Origin: an uncultured Bacteroidota bacterium
GTDB lineage: Bacteria > Bacteroidota > Bacteroidia > Bacteroidales > P3
Direction of reading: 5' to 3'
NCBI GenBank assembly: GCA_902777005.1
Contig: CACYSB010000013.1
Coordinates: 1 to 64,000 of the forward strand
DNA: 64,000 bases
In this document: positions 15,048-23,736 of the stretch, in pieces
How the letters are laid out: each line of letters opens with the position of its first letter
Numbering within the stretch: position 1 is the stretch's first letter
The notes under the pieces: model-generated
Seen by the model: the letters and a program-made list of their open reading frames with translations, nothing else
The model's database searches: none
What the model was told of the DNA's origin: nothing
Made by a program: the position numbers and the translations under genes

Positions 15048-16268
15048 ATGTCAAAGAAACCGACTAACGAAGAGTTCTGCTCGTTCTGCGGGCGTCCGGC
15101 CTCGCAGGCCGGTGTGCTGCTGAGTGGCCTGCATGGGCTGATATGCCACGACTGCGCCGAGCAGGCACTGAAGATATTCAAGGAACAAGTCAAGGAATCT
15201 CCCCGTAAGGGCTATGACCCAGAGGCGCCGATACCGACACCCACGGAGATAAAGACCTTCCTGGACCAGTACGTCATTGGGCAGGATGCTGCCAAGAAAG
15301 TGCTGGCGGTGGCTGTGTACAACCACTACAAACGCCTGCGCTACAATGCGCTCAGCGGTGACAAGAACGATGTGGAGATAGAGAAAAGCAATATTGTCAT
15401 GGTGGGTGAGACGGGTACCGGCAAGACGCTGCTGGCACGCACCATAGCCCGACTGCTGAAGGTTCCTTTCTGCATAGCCGACGCCACCACGCTGACCGAG
15501 GCGGGATATGTGGGCGACGACGTGGAGAACGTGCTGGTGCGCCTGTTGCAGGCCGCCGACTACGATGTGGAGGCTTGTGAGCGCGGCATCGTGTTTATCG
15601 ATGAGATTGACAAGATAGCCCGCAAGAGCGAGAACACCAGCATTACGCGCGACGTCAGCGGCGAGGGTGTGCAGCAGGCGTTGTTGAAGCTCCTCGAGGG
15701 CGCTGACGTCAATGTGCCGCCCGAGGGTGGCCGCAAGCACCCTGAGCAGAAGCTCATCAAAATCAATACGCGCAACATACTGTTTATCTGCGGCGGTGCT
15801 TTCGACGGCATAGAGCGGGCCATTGCTGCCCGTCTTAACAGCAATGTCATAGGCTTCAAGGGCGACGAGAAACGTCAGGAACTGGACCGTGACAACATGT
15901 TGCAGTATGTGCAGCCAATGGACCTCAAGAAGTTTGGCTTGATACCTGAGCTTGTAGGACGCTTCCCGGTGCTCACCTATCTGGAACCCCTCGACCGCGA
16001 GGCTCTGCGGCGCATACTCACCGAGCCTAAGAATGCCTTGGTAAAGCAGTATGTGGAGCTGTTCAAGATGGACGGCGTGGACCTGGACTTTGAACCTGCG
16101 GCGTTGGACATGGTGGTTGACCGTGCGGTGGAGTACAAACTCGGTGCCCGCGGACTGCGCGGCATAATGGAGGGCATTATGACCGACATTATGTTCGACT
16201 TGCCCCAGATGAAGGCTGATGCCAGCTATACGCTTACCGCCGAAGAGGTCAAGAAGAGGCTGCGGTGA
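15048..16268 (+). CDS. clpX: ATP-dependent Clp protease ATP-binding subunit ClpX
   Basis: A 406-residue AAA+ unfoldase that feeds tagged substrates to ClpP. The N-terminal zinc-binding domain holds two Cys pairs (CSFCGRPAS and ICHDC). The AAA+ domain has Walker A GETGTGKT near residue 120, Walker [11 protein letters not shown], the pore and sensor region, the IGF loop that docks on ClpP (NVIGFKGD), and the C-terminal GARGLR arginine finger region. It starts directly at the rodA stop with no spacer, implying cotranscription. clpP, usually adjacent, is not in the window. Confidence 0.97.
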   Translation: MSKKPTNEEFCSFCGRPASQAGVLLSGLHGLICHDCAEQALKIFKEQVKESPRKGYDPEAPIPTPTEIKTFLDQYVIGQDAAKKVLAVAVYNHYKRLRYNALSGDKNDVEIEKSNIVMVGETGTGKTLLARTIARLLKVPFCIADATTLTEAGYVGDDVENVLVRLLQAADYDVEACERGIVFIDEIDKIARKSENTSITRDVSGEGVQQALLKLLEGADVNVPPEGGRKHPEQKLIKINTRNILFICGGAFDGIERAIAARLNSNVIGFKGDEKRQELDRDNMLQYVQPMDLKKFGLIPELVGRFPVLTYLEPLDREALRRILTEPKNALVKQYVELFKMDGVDLDFEPAALDMVVDRAVEYKLGARGLRGIMEGIMTDIMFDLPQMKADASYTLTAEEVKKRLR

Positions 16269-16402
16269 AAACTTTTTTTTGCCAGTATCAAAAAAAGTAG
16301 TAATTTAGCACATTGAACAGACGCATTGGTACGGTGGCGAAAAGCCGTGCAATGAGTTGATTGTGATATTGATACACTGTAAGAATAAATAGAGATATAT
16401 AT

Positions 16403-19162
16403 ATGAAAACGTTCAAAAAAGGTCTTTTGTTGCTCATTTCAGCATTGTTTGTGGCCTCCGGCGCGTATGCCCAGAAGAGTATCGCCAAGAAGGCTGACGA
16501 CCTGTTTGACCAGTACCGTTTCTACGATGCCGCCAAAGAGTACGAGAAGGCCTACGAGAAGATTAAGGACAACAAGGCCGAGAAGAACCGCGTGTACTTC
16601 CAGTTGGCCGAGTGCTATCGTCTGATGTACGACTACCCCCGTGCCGAGCGCATCTACAAGCGTCTGGCCAACGACGGCTACCAGAACAGCGAGCGCAAGC
16701 TGTACTTCAACCTAGCTGAGATGTGCCGCTTCGAGGAGAAGTTCGACGAGGCTGATGACTACTACCAGAAGTACTTGGAGATGGAGCCCAACGACAGCTA
16801 CGCCGCCAAGCGCAAGCAGTCGCTGATATACGCCAACCAGCTCTCCAACGACCGTACACGCCACGAGATAACCAAGATGAGCGATTGGTGCACAGACTAC
16901 AATGATTGGGCTCCGCGTTTCATCGGCAACGATACTACGAAACTGCTGTTCACTTCTTCACGATTCGGCGAATTTGCCTACGACAGCGACCCCTGGACCA
17001 ACCAGGCTTACTCCGAGCTTTACTATGTCTTCCAGGACCGTAACGGCAACTGGAACTCCACCCCAGAGCTTTGGGACGTGAGTGGTAAGATAAATACCGA
17101 TGTCAATGAGGGTGAGGCGGTCTTCTCGCCCGATGGCAACACGATATATTTCTCGCGTTGCGACATCTATGACAACGAAACACAGGGGTGCCGCATCTAT
17201 ATGTCGTCGCGCACTCCCGCCACCATCGACAAGAAGGGCAAGGGCAAGAAGAGTACTCCCGCCAAAGGCAAGAAGAAAACCAAGAAAGGCAAGAAGGGTA
17301 ATGAGGCAGCTGAGGAGCAGGAAGCCGAAGAACCACAACCTAAGGAGACCGCCCCGGGCGAATGGAGCGACCCCATACCGCTTATACTTGGCGACACCAC
17401 ATACAACTACCTCTACCCCGCCATCAGCAGTGATGGACTGACTCTCTACTTTTCCAGCGATATGCCGGGCGGCTTTGGTGACTATGACCTATGGAAAGCT
17501 ACCCGCAAAAGCACCGCCGACGACTTTGGGCGTCCGGTGAACCTTACCTCCATCATCAACACGCGTGGTCGCGAGGTGTTCCCCACACTGCGTAACGACT
17601 CGCTGCTTTACTTCTCCTCCGATGGACATCCCGGTGTTGGCGGCTACGACCTCTTCAAGAGCCGCATGCAGCGCAATGGCAAGTGGAGCCAGCCCGAGAA
17701 CCTCGGCATACCACTCAACTCATCGTATGATGAGATGTCGATAGTTTTCTATCCCGAGGAAGTGACGCCTTCCACCATTGTGGAGCGAGGCTACTTCTCT
17801 TCTAACCGCCCCTTCGCCGACCCGCACAACCGTAAACTGGCCAACCAAGCCAAACAGCAGACGCCCCCCATCAACAACAACATCTTTTACTTTGTGCTGC
17901 CAGGCCTCAACTACGCCATCGAGGGCACTGTGCGCAGCGAAAAGTCTATGCAGTTACTTGAGGGAGTGCGCATCAAGGCTGTGGGTTCCGACGGTAGCGA
18001 GTTTGAGACTCGCACCGACAAGAAGGGCCACTACAAGTTCGACAGCACACTGGTGCGCCGTGATGTAGTCTACAAGATGTACCTCTCCAAGAAAGACTAT
18101 TTCAGCATAGAAGGCTCGGAAAGCACCAAGGGTTACACCACCGACAAGACGCTGGTGCATGACTTCCGTATGGAACCAGTACCTATGCGCCCCGTCATCC
18201 TGCCTGAAATACGCTTTGATCTGGCCAAGACTGAGCTGAAGGGCGAGTTCATGGACTCCCTCATGGACCTCTATATCGTTATGGAGAACAACCCCAATAT
18301 CGTGGTTGAGATCCGCTCGCATACCGACTGCCAGCCATATATCGGCCTTACCAATGACACCCTCAGCCAGCGCCGTGCACAGACTGTGGTCGACTACCTC
18401 GTAAGCCGTGGCATTGAGCGCGACCGCCTCGTTGCCAAGGGCTATGCCGACCGAGTGCCGCGTACCCTAGACGAGGATGTGGTGGTTACCTACAACGGCA
18501 AGAAATATACCTTCTCCGCCGGTAGTGTTATGGATTGCGACTACATAGCCACCCTCGACCCCGAGCGCCAGCAAGCCGCCCACTCTCTCAACCGACGCCT
18601 TGAGTTCCTCGTGTTGCGCACCGATTACGTGTCGCGCCGCCTTGTGGAAAATATCGCCGCAGCCACTCCTGTGGCCCAACAGACCGAGGACGGCAAGGTC
18701 ATAGACCTTGTGAACCGTCCTGTGGACGACGATCTTGACGAGGTGAAGCCAACCATCGTGCATGACGAGAGCGTCGTCAATGTCACCATGGTCAACTCCA
18801 CACGCGGAGAGATACCCTGCATCGTCAATGGCTCGCAGATACCCATGCTCATTGACGAGCGCTTCATCGAGCCTGTGGCTATCTCCTGGGAGGAAGCCAT
18901 GAACCTTATCTACCAGGGCCGCATCAGCAAGGATGACTTCCCGCGTCGCGACCTCTCCTTCGACGCCGAGGGCAACATTATCGACAAGGAGATTGTCATC
19001 TTCAAAGAGATGCAGATAGGCGAACAGCGTCGCCAGAACGTGGAGGTTGTCGTGGTTAAGAACGTGGACTACAAGTTCATCATCAACCGCACAGGCCTGC
19101 GTCAGTTTGGCGAATACGAGTTTGACAAGCAGCGCTCCAAGCTCATCTTCTTTGATGAGTAA
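16403..19162 (+). CDS. PorE-like OmpA-family envelope protein with TPR, beta-propeller and retropepsin-like tail
   Basis: A 919-residue exported protein. Signal peptide residues 1-22 (FVASGAYAQ). TPR-like helices about 25-150. A WD40-like (PD40) beta-propeller about 170-490 (FSPDGNTIYFSR, AISSDGLTLYFSSD) is interrupted by a Lys-rich, then Glu-rich, insertion at about 276-313. A carboxypeptidase-regulatory-like fold lies at 506-590. An OmpA peptidoglycan-binding domain at about 595-740 has EIRSHTD, SQRRAQTVVDYL and NRRLEF. This order matches PorE, the T9SS anchor of Porphyromonas, which would suit the T9SS cargo nearby. The extra tail (789-919) resembles a retropepsin-like domain whose DTG motif is replaced by DER (D818). 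A weak -7-like TAATTTAG at 16301 lies upstream. miaA overlaps the 3' end by 8 bp. Confidence 0.82.
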   Translation: MKTFKKGLLLLISALFVASGAYAQKSIAKKADDLFDQYRFYDAAKEYEKAYEKIKDNKAEKNRVYFQLAECYRLMYDYPRAERIYKRLANDGYQNSERKLYFNLAEMCRFEEKFDEADDYYQKYLEMEPNDSYAAKRKQSLIYANQLSNDRTRHEITKMSDWCTDYNDWAPRFIGNDTTKLLFTSSRFGEFAYDSDPWTNQAYSELYYVFQDRNGNWNSTPELWDVSGKINTDVNEGEAVFSPDGNTIYFSRCDIYDNETQGCRIYMSSRTPATIDKKGKGKKSTPAKGKKKTKKGKKGNEAAEEQEAEEPQPKETAPGEWSDPIPLILGDTTYNYLYPAISSDGLTLYFSSDMPGGFGDYDLWKATRKSTADDFGRPVNLTSIINTRGREVFPTLRNDSLLYFSSDGHPGVGGYDLFKSRMQRNGKWSQPENLGIPLNSSYDEMSIVFYPEEVTPSTIVERGYFSSNRPFADPHNRKLANQAKQQTPPINNNIFYFVLPGLNYAIEGTVRSEKSMQLLEGVRIKAVGSDGSEFETRTDKKGHYKFDSTLVRRDVVYKMYLSKKDYFSIEGSESTKGYTTDKTLVHDFRMEPVPMRPVILPEIRFDLAKTELKGEFMDSLMDLYIVMENNPNIVVEIRSHTDCQPYIGLTNDTLSQRRAQTVVDYLVSRGIERDRLVAKGYADRVPRTLDEDVVVTYNGKKYTFSAGSVMDCDYIATLDPERQQAAHSLNRRLEFLVLRTDYVSRRLVENIAAATPVAQQTEDGKVIDLVNRPVDDDLDEVKPTIVHDESVVNVTMVNSTRGEIPCIVNGSQIPMLIDERFIEPVAISWEEAMNLIYQGRISKDDFPRRDLSFDAEGNIIDKEIVIFKEMQIGEQRRQNVEVVVVKNVDYKFIINRTGLRQFGEYEFDKQRSKLIFFDE

Positions 19163-20063
19163 CCTACTCATTACCATACTGGGTCCCACCGCCACCGGCA
19201 AGACGGCCCTCGCCGCCGAGGTGGCCTATCGCAGTGGGGGAGAAGTCATCAGTGCCGACTCGCGCCAAGTGTTCCGTGGCATGGACCTCGGAACCGGCAA
19301 GGACCTCGCCGACTACGATATCCACGGCACTCATATCCCTTACCACCTCATCGACATCTGCTCGCCGCGCGAGGAGTACAACGCCTATCGTTTCATGGGT
19401 GACTTCAAGGCAGCCTTCAACGACATAGTGGCTCGCAGCCGCCAACCTATCCTATGTGGCGGCACTGGCCTCTACATCGACGCTGTCATTCGTGGCTACC
19501 ACCTGCCCGACGCCCCTGTCGACCCTGTGTACCGTGCTACCCTTGAGCCCTTCTCCGATGAGGAACTCACCGAACGCCTGGCGTCATATATCAGCCTGCA
19601 CAACCACACCGATACCGAGACGCGTGAGCGCCTTGTACGCGCCCTCGAGATACAGGAGTTCGCCCAGCGTCACCCCGATGCCTACATGCAGTTGCCGCCG
19701 ATGGAGCACCGCATCTTTGGCATCAGCTTTCCTCGTCAGGTTATCATCGACCGTATCGAGGCTCGCCTCAGGCAAAGGCTGGCCGAAGGCATGACCGCCG
19801 AGGTGCAGCGCTTGCTTGACGACGATGTTCCGCCGGAACGCCTCATGCGCTTCGGCCTCGAGTATCGCCATGTCACGCGTTATCTCCTCGGCCAATGCTC
19901 ACAGGAGGAGATGTTCCGTGACCTTTTCACCGACATACGGCGCTTCGCCAAGCGACAGATGACGTGGTTCCGCCGCATGGAGCGCAACGGCGTCCCCATA
20001 CGGTGGATTGACGGCAGCCTACCTATGGAGGCCAAAGCCGAAATAATTACCGCTTCTTTCTGA
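19155..20063 (+). CDS. miaA: tRNA dimethylallyltransferase
   Basis: A 302-residue enzyme that transfers a dimethylallyl group to A37 of tRNAs reading UNN codons. It has the P-loop GPTATGKT near residue 10, the substrate motif DSRQVFRGMDLGTGK and GGTGLYIDAV. The ATG at 19155 is chosen since the longer in-frame option runs deep into the upstream gene; the chosen start overlaps the OmpA-family stop by 8 bp, a sign of coupling. The 3' end overlaps the convergent tadA by 17 bp. Confidence 0.95.
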   Translation: MSNLLITILGPTATGKTALAAEVAYRSGGEVISADSRQVFRGMDLGTGKDLADYDIHGTHIPYHLIDICSPREEYNAYRFMGDFKAAFNDIVARSRQPILCGGTGLYIDAVIRGYHLPDAPVDPVYRATLEPFSDEELTERLASYISLHNHTDTETRERLVRALEIQEFAQRHPDAYMQLPPMEHRIFGISFPRQVIIDRIEARLRQRLAEGMTAEVQRLLDDDVPPERLMRFGLEYRHVTRYLLGQCSQEEMFRDLFTDIRRFAKRQMTWFRRMERNGVPIRWIDGSLPMEAKAEIITASF

Positions 20064-20496
20064 AGAATTCCTTCACCAAATCCCCGCACTCGTCGGCCAG
20101 CACGCCGGCGGTCACTTCGGTCTTGGGGTGCAGCACTGGGCCTGTCAGCAGACTGTAGCCCCGCTTGGGGTCGGCGGCGCCGTATACGATGCGCCCCACC
20201 TGTGTCCATCCTGCGGCTCCGGCGCACATGGGGCAGGGCTCAACGGTGACATATAGTGTGCATTCCTGCAGGTACTTGCCGCCAAGGTGCTCCGCCGCTG
20301 CCGTGAAGGCCAGCATCTCGGCGTGCGCTGTGGCGTCGCCCAGCCGTTCGGTCTGGTTGTGGGCACGAGCTATCACGCTGTCGCCCATCACCACCACGGC
20401 ACCTATTGGGACCTCGCCCTCTGCCTCGGCTGCGCGGGCTTCGCGCAACGCCTGCTGCATGTAGAACTCGTCGTCGTTGTCGAAGATGCTCATCAC
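20047..20496 (-). CDS. tadA: tRNA-specific adenosine deaminase (A34 to inosine)
   Basis: A 149-residue zinc deaminase that forms inosine at the wobble position of tRNA-Arg. The zinc and catalytic motifs are HAEML (His and Glu) and PCPMCAGA (two Cys). Length is typical. It is the last gene of a minus-strand group, 3 bp after the LolA-like gene, and converges on miaA, another tRNA modification gene, with overlapping ends. Confidence 0.93.
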   Translation of the reverse strand: MMSIFDNDDEFYMQQALREARAAEAEGEVPIGAVVVMGDSVIARAHNQTERLGDATAHAEMLAFTAAAEHLGGKYLQECTLYVTVEPCPMCAGAAGWTQVGRIVYGAADPKRGYSLLTGPVLHPKTEVTAGVLADECGDLVKEFFRKKR

Positions 20497-20499
20497 TCG

Positions 20500-21240
20500 T
20501 CAGTCTTTGTTGAACAACAGCGTCTGCTTGGGCTCAAGCTTGGCCTCTGTACGCAGTATCGTGAGCACGCCGTCGCGCAGGAAACTCTCCTCCTTGGGCA
20601 GAATGCTGGCCGGTCCCACCTGCATGTACTCGTGCTCTATCTTCCACTGCGTGTGCGGCTCGCCGTTGTATTTGTATTCTGTGGTGTCCATCTCGTCGGT
20701 CTCTATGATTACAGACAGCAGCCCCGTTGGCTCGAACATATAGTGCCGCGTGAATATTCTTGGTCCCTCCACAATCACTGTCTGCAGCTCGTGGTCGCCC
20801 TTGGCGAGGGTGATGCCCTTGTAGCGCAGCGTCAACCCTCTTGCGCGCCAGTTGTGCAGCGGCCCGCGGAAGTCGTAGGGGTCCATGTCCTCGTAGAATG
20901 CGTAGTCGTATTTGTCCTCCCAGTAGCCCAGCTTCGGGCGGTACACGCGGAAGCGGTCCTTGCCGTTGGTGCATAGGCCAGTCTGCAGCTCCTTGCCGTG
21001 CCATACCTCCACGCGCATCATCCTCGGCGCTATGTACCAGCGTTTCATGATAAAGGTATCCTGCGAGCCAGGATAGGTGATTGTGGTCACCAGTGTGAGC
21101 ATGCTGTCCTGCGGTATCCGGTCGATGCCCAGCAGCTCCTGGTAGCGGTCCACTATGGCCGCCGCCGTGTCGGTCTTCTGCGCTGCGACGGCCATGGGCA
21201 GCAGTGCCAGCAGCAGGGTGATTATGGCTGTGCGTTTCAT
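20500..21240 (-). CDS. Periplasmic LolA-like (outer-membrane lipoprotein-sorting fold) protein
   Basis: A 246-residue protein with a signal peptide (IITLLLALLPMAVAAQ, cleaved near residue 20). The body has the look of the LolA/LolB-type half-barrel families of Bacteroidota: an N-terminal helix with VDRYQELLG, then long beta-rich segments with alternating hydrophobics (TLVTTITYPG, RMMRVEVWHG, GLLSVIIETD). The cargo is unknown. The start is taken at MKRTAII because it gives a clean signal peptide. The upstream DUF4292-like lipoprotein gene ends 14 bp before it, and tadA follows after 3 bp. Assignment is by overall pattern, not by a catalytic motif. Confidence 0.6.
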   Translation of the reverse strand: MKRTAIITLLLALLPMAVAAQKTDTAAAIVDRYQELLGIDRIPQDSMLTLVTTITYPGSQDTFIMKRWYIAPRMMRVEVWHGKELQTGLCTNGKDRFRVYRPKLGYWEDKYDYAFYEDMDPYDFRGPLHNWRARGLTLRYKGITLAKGDHELQTVIVEGPRIFTRHYMFEPTGLLSVIIETDEMDTTEYKYNGEPHTQWKIEHEYMQVGPASILPKEESFLRDGVLTILRTEAKLEPKQTLLFNKD

Positions 21241-21254
21241 ATCGTTATGGTTTG

Positions 21255-21752
21255 TCATTTCTTGAAGGGGAAAGCGAGTTTGTTCACCTTCCTGCGTCCG
21301 GTGACATACACCGTGGCGTTGAGGCCGAGGCTTGCCGCCAGTTGGCTTATCTGCTCGCCGGCATCGTCGGCCATGGCCATGGCCTGCATCTCGTCGAAGG
21401 TGATGCGGCGCTTCGTCAGCCGTTGCAGGTCGTCGTAGCTCCCTGCGAAGCTGTGGTCGCCAAAGGTTGTGGTGACCCACACAGAGTCTGGTGTGGCCAT
21501 GGCGCGCCCCAGCTCCACAAGCTTGTTGACACTCACCCACAGCACGCTGTCCTCGGCCACACGCATCTGGCCCGAGGCGCTGAAGCCGTTGACGATGGCT
21601 GAGAATGTAATCACCGTCAGCTGGCGTTGCGGAGCCGCAGGCGCCGCAACAGTAGCCGGTGCTGTCGTCGTCGCCGCCTGCCGCGTGCTTCGGCATCCCA
21701 CTGCCAGCAGCGCCAACAACATTACCATCAAAAGATACCGGTATTGTTTCAT
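21255..21752 (-). CDS. DUF4292-like lipoprotein
   Basis: A 165-residue lipoprotein. The signal segment MLLALLAVGC supplies a lipobox with the Cys at about residue 20. An Ala/Thr/Pro-rich linker follows, then a domain with ITFSAIVNGFSASGQMRV and DSVLWVSVNKLVELGRAM, the pattern of DUF4292 proteins of Bacteroidota, which adopt a LolA-like fold. In related genomes a TPR protein precedes this gene, as here: its ATG overlaps the TPR gene stop by 4 bp. Precise role unknown, probably outer-membrane assembly or lipid/lipoprotein handling. Confidence 0.7.
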   Translation of the reverse strand: MKQYRYLLMVMLLALLAVGCRSTRQAATTTAPATVAAPAAPQRQLTVITFSAIVNGFSASGQMRVAEDSVLWVSVNKLVELGRAMATPDSVWVTTTFGDHSFAGSYDDLQRLTKRRITFDEMQAMAMADDAGEQISQLAASLGLNATVYVTGRRKVNKLAFPFKK

Positions 21753-23389
21753 TTCTCCATCTCTTTCAGGTGCCTTTGTAATGTCTCGCTCTTCGGGTCG
21801 AGCTCCACGGCTTTGCGCATGTAGGGCAGCCCTTCGGCGTCGCGCCCCAGCAGGTGCAGCAGCCACGCATAAGTGTCCAGGCTGTTGGCATTGTCAGGCT
21901 CCGCCTCTATGGTGCGGCGACTCATGGCCAGGGCCTTTTCGAGGTCCTTGCCCTGCTCCGACAGGTAGTAGGCGTAGTTGTTCAACGTACCCCAGTCGTC
22001 GGGACGCAGTTCCAGACAGCGCTCGAAGCATCGCCAAGCTTTGTCGTACTGCTCCGTGCGGTAGTAGGCCTCGGCCATCAGGCCGTAGCTCTCGGCCTCG
22101 AGGTATCCTTTGGTGAAGCCCCATTTCTCGGCCTTCTGCAGATGAGGCAGCGCTTCGGCGTAGCGTTCGTGTTTCACTTCGTAGAGGGCCTGCAGATAGA
22201 GCGGCAGCGTGTGCATCGGGAACAGGCGTGTCGCCCTTGCCGCCAAGGCCGCCATGTCGTCCTCGCGCTCCGGCACCTCCGTAAGGCATATCAGCAGCCC
22301 CTCCCACACCTCGTAGCGGCTCGAATCCTTCTTCAGGCTCAGCTCCAGCCACCGCGCCGCCTCGGCGTACTTGCGCTGGCGCATCAGCACGTCGCCGTAG
22401 AGCAGCGCGTACTCTGCCGTGTCGCCGCAGGTGGCCATCACCTTGTCAAGCAGGCCGAATGTCGTCGCGCTGCGTGTGCCGTAGAACTCCTCGGCGCTGT
22501 AGAACGACGTCAGCAGCTGCACCTTGGTGCGGCAGTCGAGCCTCGGGTTGTCGAATGCCGCCGCCAGTTCGCGGTCGGCTTCGGCGGGCTTGCCCACAGC
22601 CTTCCAGTATTCCGCCAGTTGGATGTGTATGTACTCGTCGTCAGGGTCGGCGGCGAGCACGCGGTCATAGTATTGTTTGGCCTTGCCGTAGCGTTTGCGG
22701 TTCATGTTCATCTCGGCCAGTATGGCCTGGTAGCGCTTCTCCTGCGGCATGGCCTCGGCCAGAGCTTCTATTTCCTTCTCGGCCTTGTCGGCCTTGCCAG
22801 CGGCGTTCCACAGGCGCTGTTTCTGCAGAGAAATCTCCTCGGTGACGCCGATGCGCTTCTCCACGCGGTTCAGCGTCGCCACTGCGCCATCGATGTCGCC
22901 GGCGTCGATGTGGGCGTTGCTCAACTCATAGTAGTATTCCAGTCTCTCGGGTTGCAGCTGCACCAGTCGTTCCCAGGTGGCAATCTGCCCCTTGGCGTCG
23001 CCGCGGCGCTTCTGCACCTCGGCCTGCAGCAACAGGTACCAGCGGTTGGTGTCGGCCGTGGCCACGGCACGTTCGATACATGCCTGTGCGCTGTCAGTCC
23101 AGCCGCGTCGCAGCAGCAGGCGGCTCATGCCGTACCATGCCGCGCCGCACCCCGGCTCCCTGGACGCCAGTGCTGCATAGGCTTCCAACGCCTCGTCCAT
23201 GCGGCCGCTCTCCTGCAGTGCCACGGCGTCAATCAGCGCCGCGTCGGTCCGCAGGGCACTCTCGCTCACCTCGCGCAGCGGTGCCCGCCGGTAGCGGTTG
23301 TCGCCCTCTGTCCCCGTCTTGCGGCTACCAGTGCATCCGCACAGGACCGCGCCAACCGCTATGTATACTATATATTTATATCCTTTCAT
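21749..23389 (-). CDS. TPR-repeat lipoprotein
   Basis: A 546-residue protein that begins with a lipoprotein signal (AVGAVLCGC, lipid-anchored Cys near residue 19). The rest is nearly all tetratricopeptide repeats, for example ALEAYAALASREPGCGAAWY, AKQYYDRVLAADPDDEY, AWRCFERCLELRPDDWG and AMSRRTIEAEPDNANS. TPR arrays mediate protein contacts. As first gene of the TPR-DUF4292-LolA-like-tadA run it probably forms an envelope complex with the next two. The longer in-frame start at 23452 would add 21 charged residues ahead of the signal and is rejected. Confidence 0.85.
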   Translation of the reverse strand: MKGYKYIVYIAVGAVLCGCTGSRKTGTEGDNRYRRAPLREVSESALRTDAALIDAVALQESGRMDEALEAYAALASREPGCGAAWYGMSRLLLRRGWTDSAQACIERAVATADTNRWYLLLQAEVQKRRGDAKGQIATWERLVQLQPERLEYYYELSNAHIDAGDIDGAVATLNRVEKRIGVTEEISLQKQRLWNAAGKADKAEKEIEALAEAMPQEKRYQAILAEMNMNRKRYGKAKQYYDRVLAADPDDEYIHIQLAEYWKAVGKPAEADRELAAAFDNPRLDCRTKVQLLTSFYSAEEFYGTRSATTFGLLDKVMATCGDTAEYALLYGDVLMRQRKYAEAARWLELSLKKDSSRYEVWEGLLICLTEVPEREDDMAALAARATRLFPMHTLPLYLQALYEVKHERYAEALPHLQKAEKWGFTKGYLEAESYGLMAEAYYRTEQYDKAWRCFERCLELRPDDWGTLNNYAYYLSEQGKDLEKALAMSRRTIEAEPDNANSLDTYAWLLHLLGRDAEGLPYMRKAVELDPKSETLQRHLKEMEK

Positions 23390-23615
23390 AACATCCCAAT
23401 AACGCTGCTTTTTCCTTTTTATTGTATCGTGAGATGCACGCAGGCCCCTCATTGCAGCGCCGGTGGCGCTCCATACCCGCTCCGTACCCGCTCCGACTGT
23501 TCTACGGTTGTTTAACGGTTTTTTGTCGGAGGGGAGTCGGAGGGGGTACGGGGGGACTGCGGAGGGGTGAAATCAAAAAAAAACCTAAAATAGTTGCGGT
23601 ATGGAAAAAAATACC
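23390..23615. other. Divergent intergenic region between the TPR lipoprotein and a T9SS cargo gene
   Basis: No gene is seen. It contains palindromic repeat copy B (23468-23569) and A+T-rich sequence leading to the plus-strand promoter at 23616. Confidence 0.5.
23468..23569. repeat. Palindromic intergenic repeat, copy B
   Basis: The left arm has CATACCCGCTCCGTACCCG, CTCCGACTGTTCTACGG and TTGTTTAACGG; the right arm has GTCGGAGGGGAGTCGGAGGG and GGTACGGGG. The centre is shorter than in copy A and lacks the second AACAACCGTAGAACAG segment, so this copy is partly degraded. Confidence 0.7.
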
Positions 23616-23623
23616 TATATTTG
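23616..23623 (+). promoter_or_regulatory. Bacteroidota -7 element (TATATTTG)
   Basis: TATATTTG fits TAnnTTTG, with a TTG at 23593-23595 about 20 bp upstream as the -33 element. It would drive the T9SS cargo gene at 23737, giving a leader of about 110 nt. Confidence 0.7.
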
Positions 23624-23736
23624 CATTTGAATTGGATAGTGAAAAACCACCCAAACATCGCTGCAATACTTTGTGTATGTGGTGTTTGGATAAAAAATGA
23701 AGATAGAAATAATTAATCACCTAAATTCAAACAACA

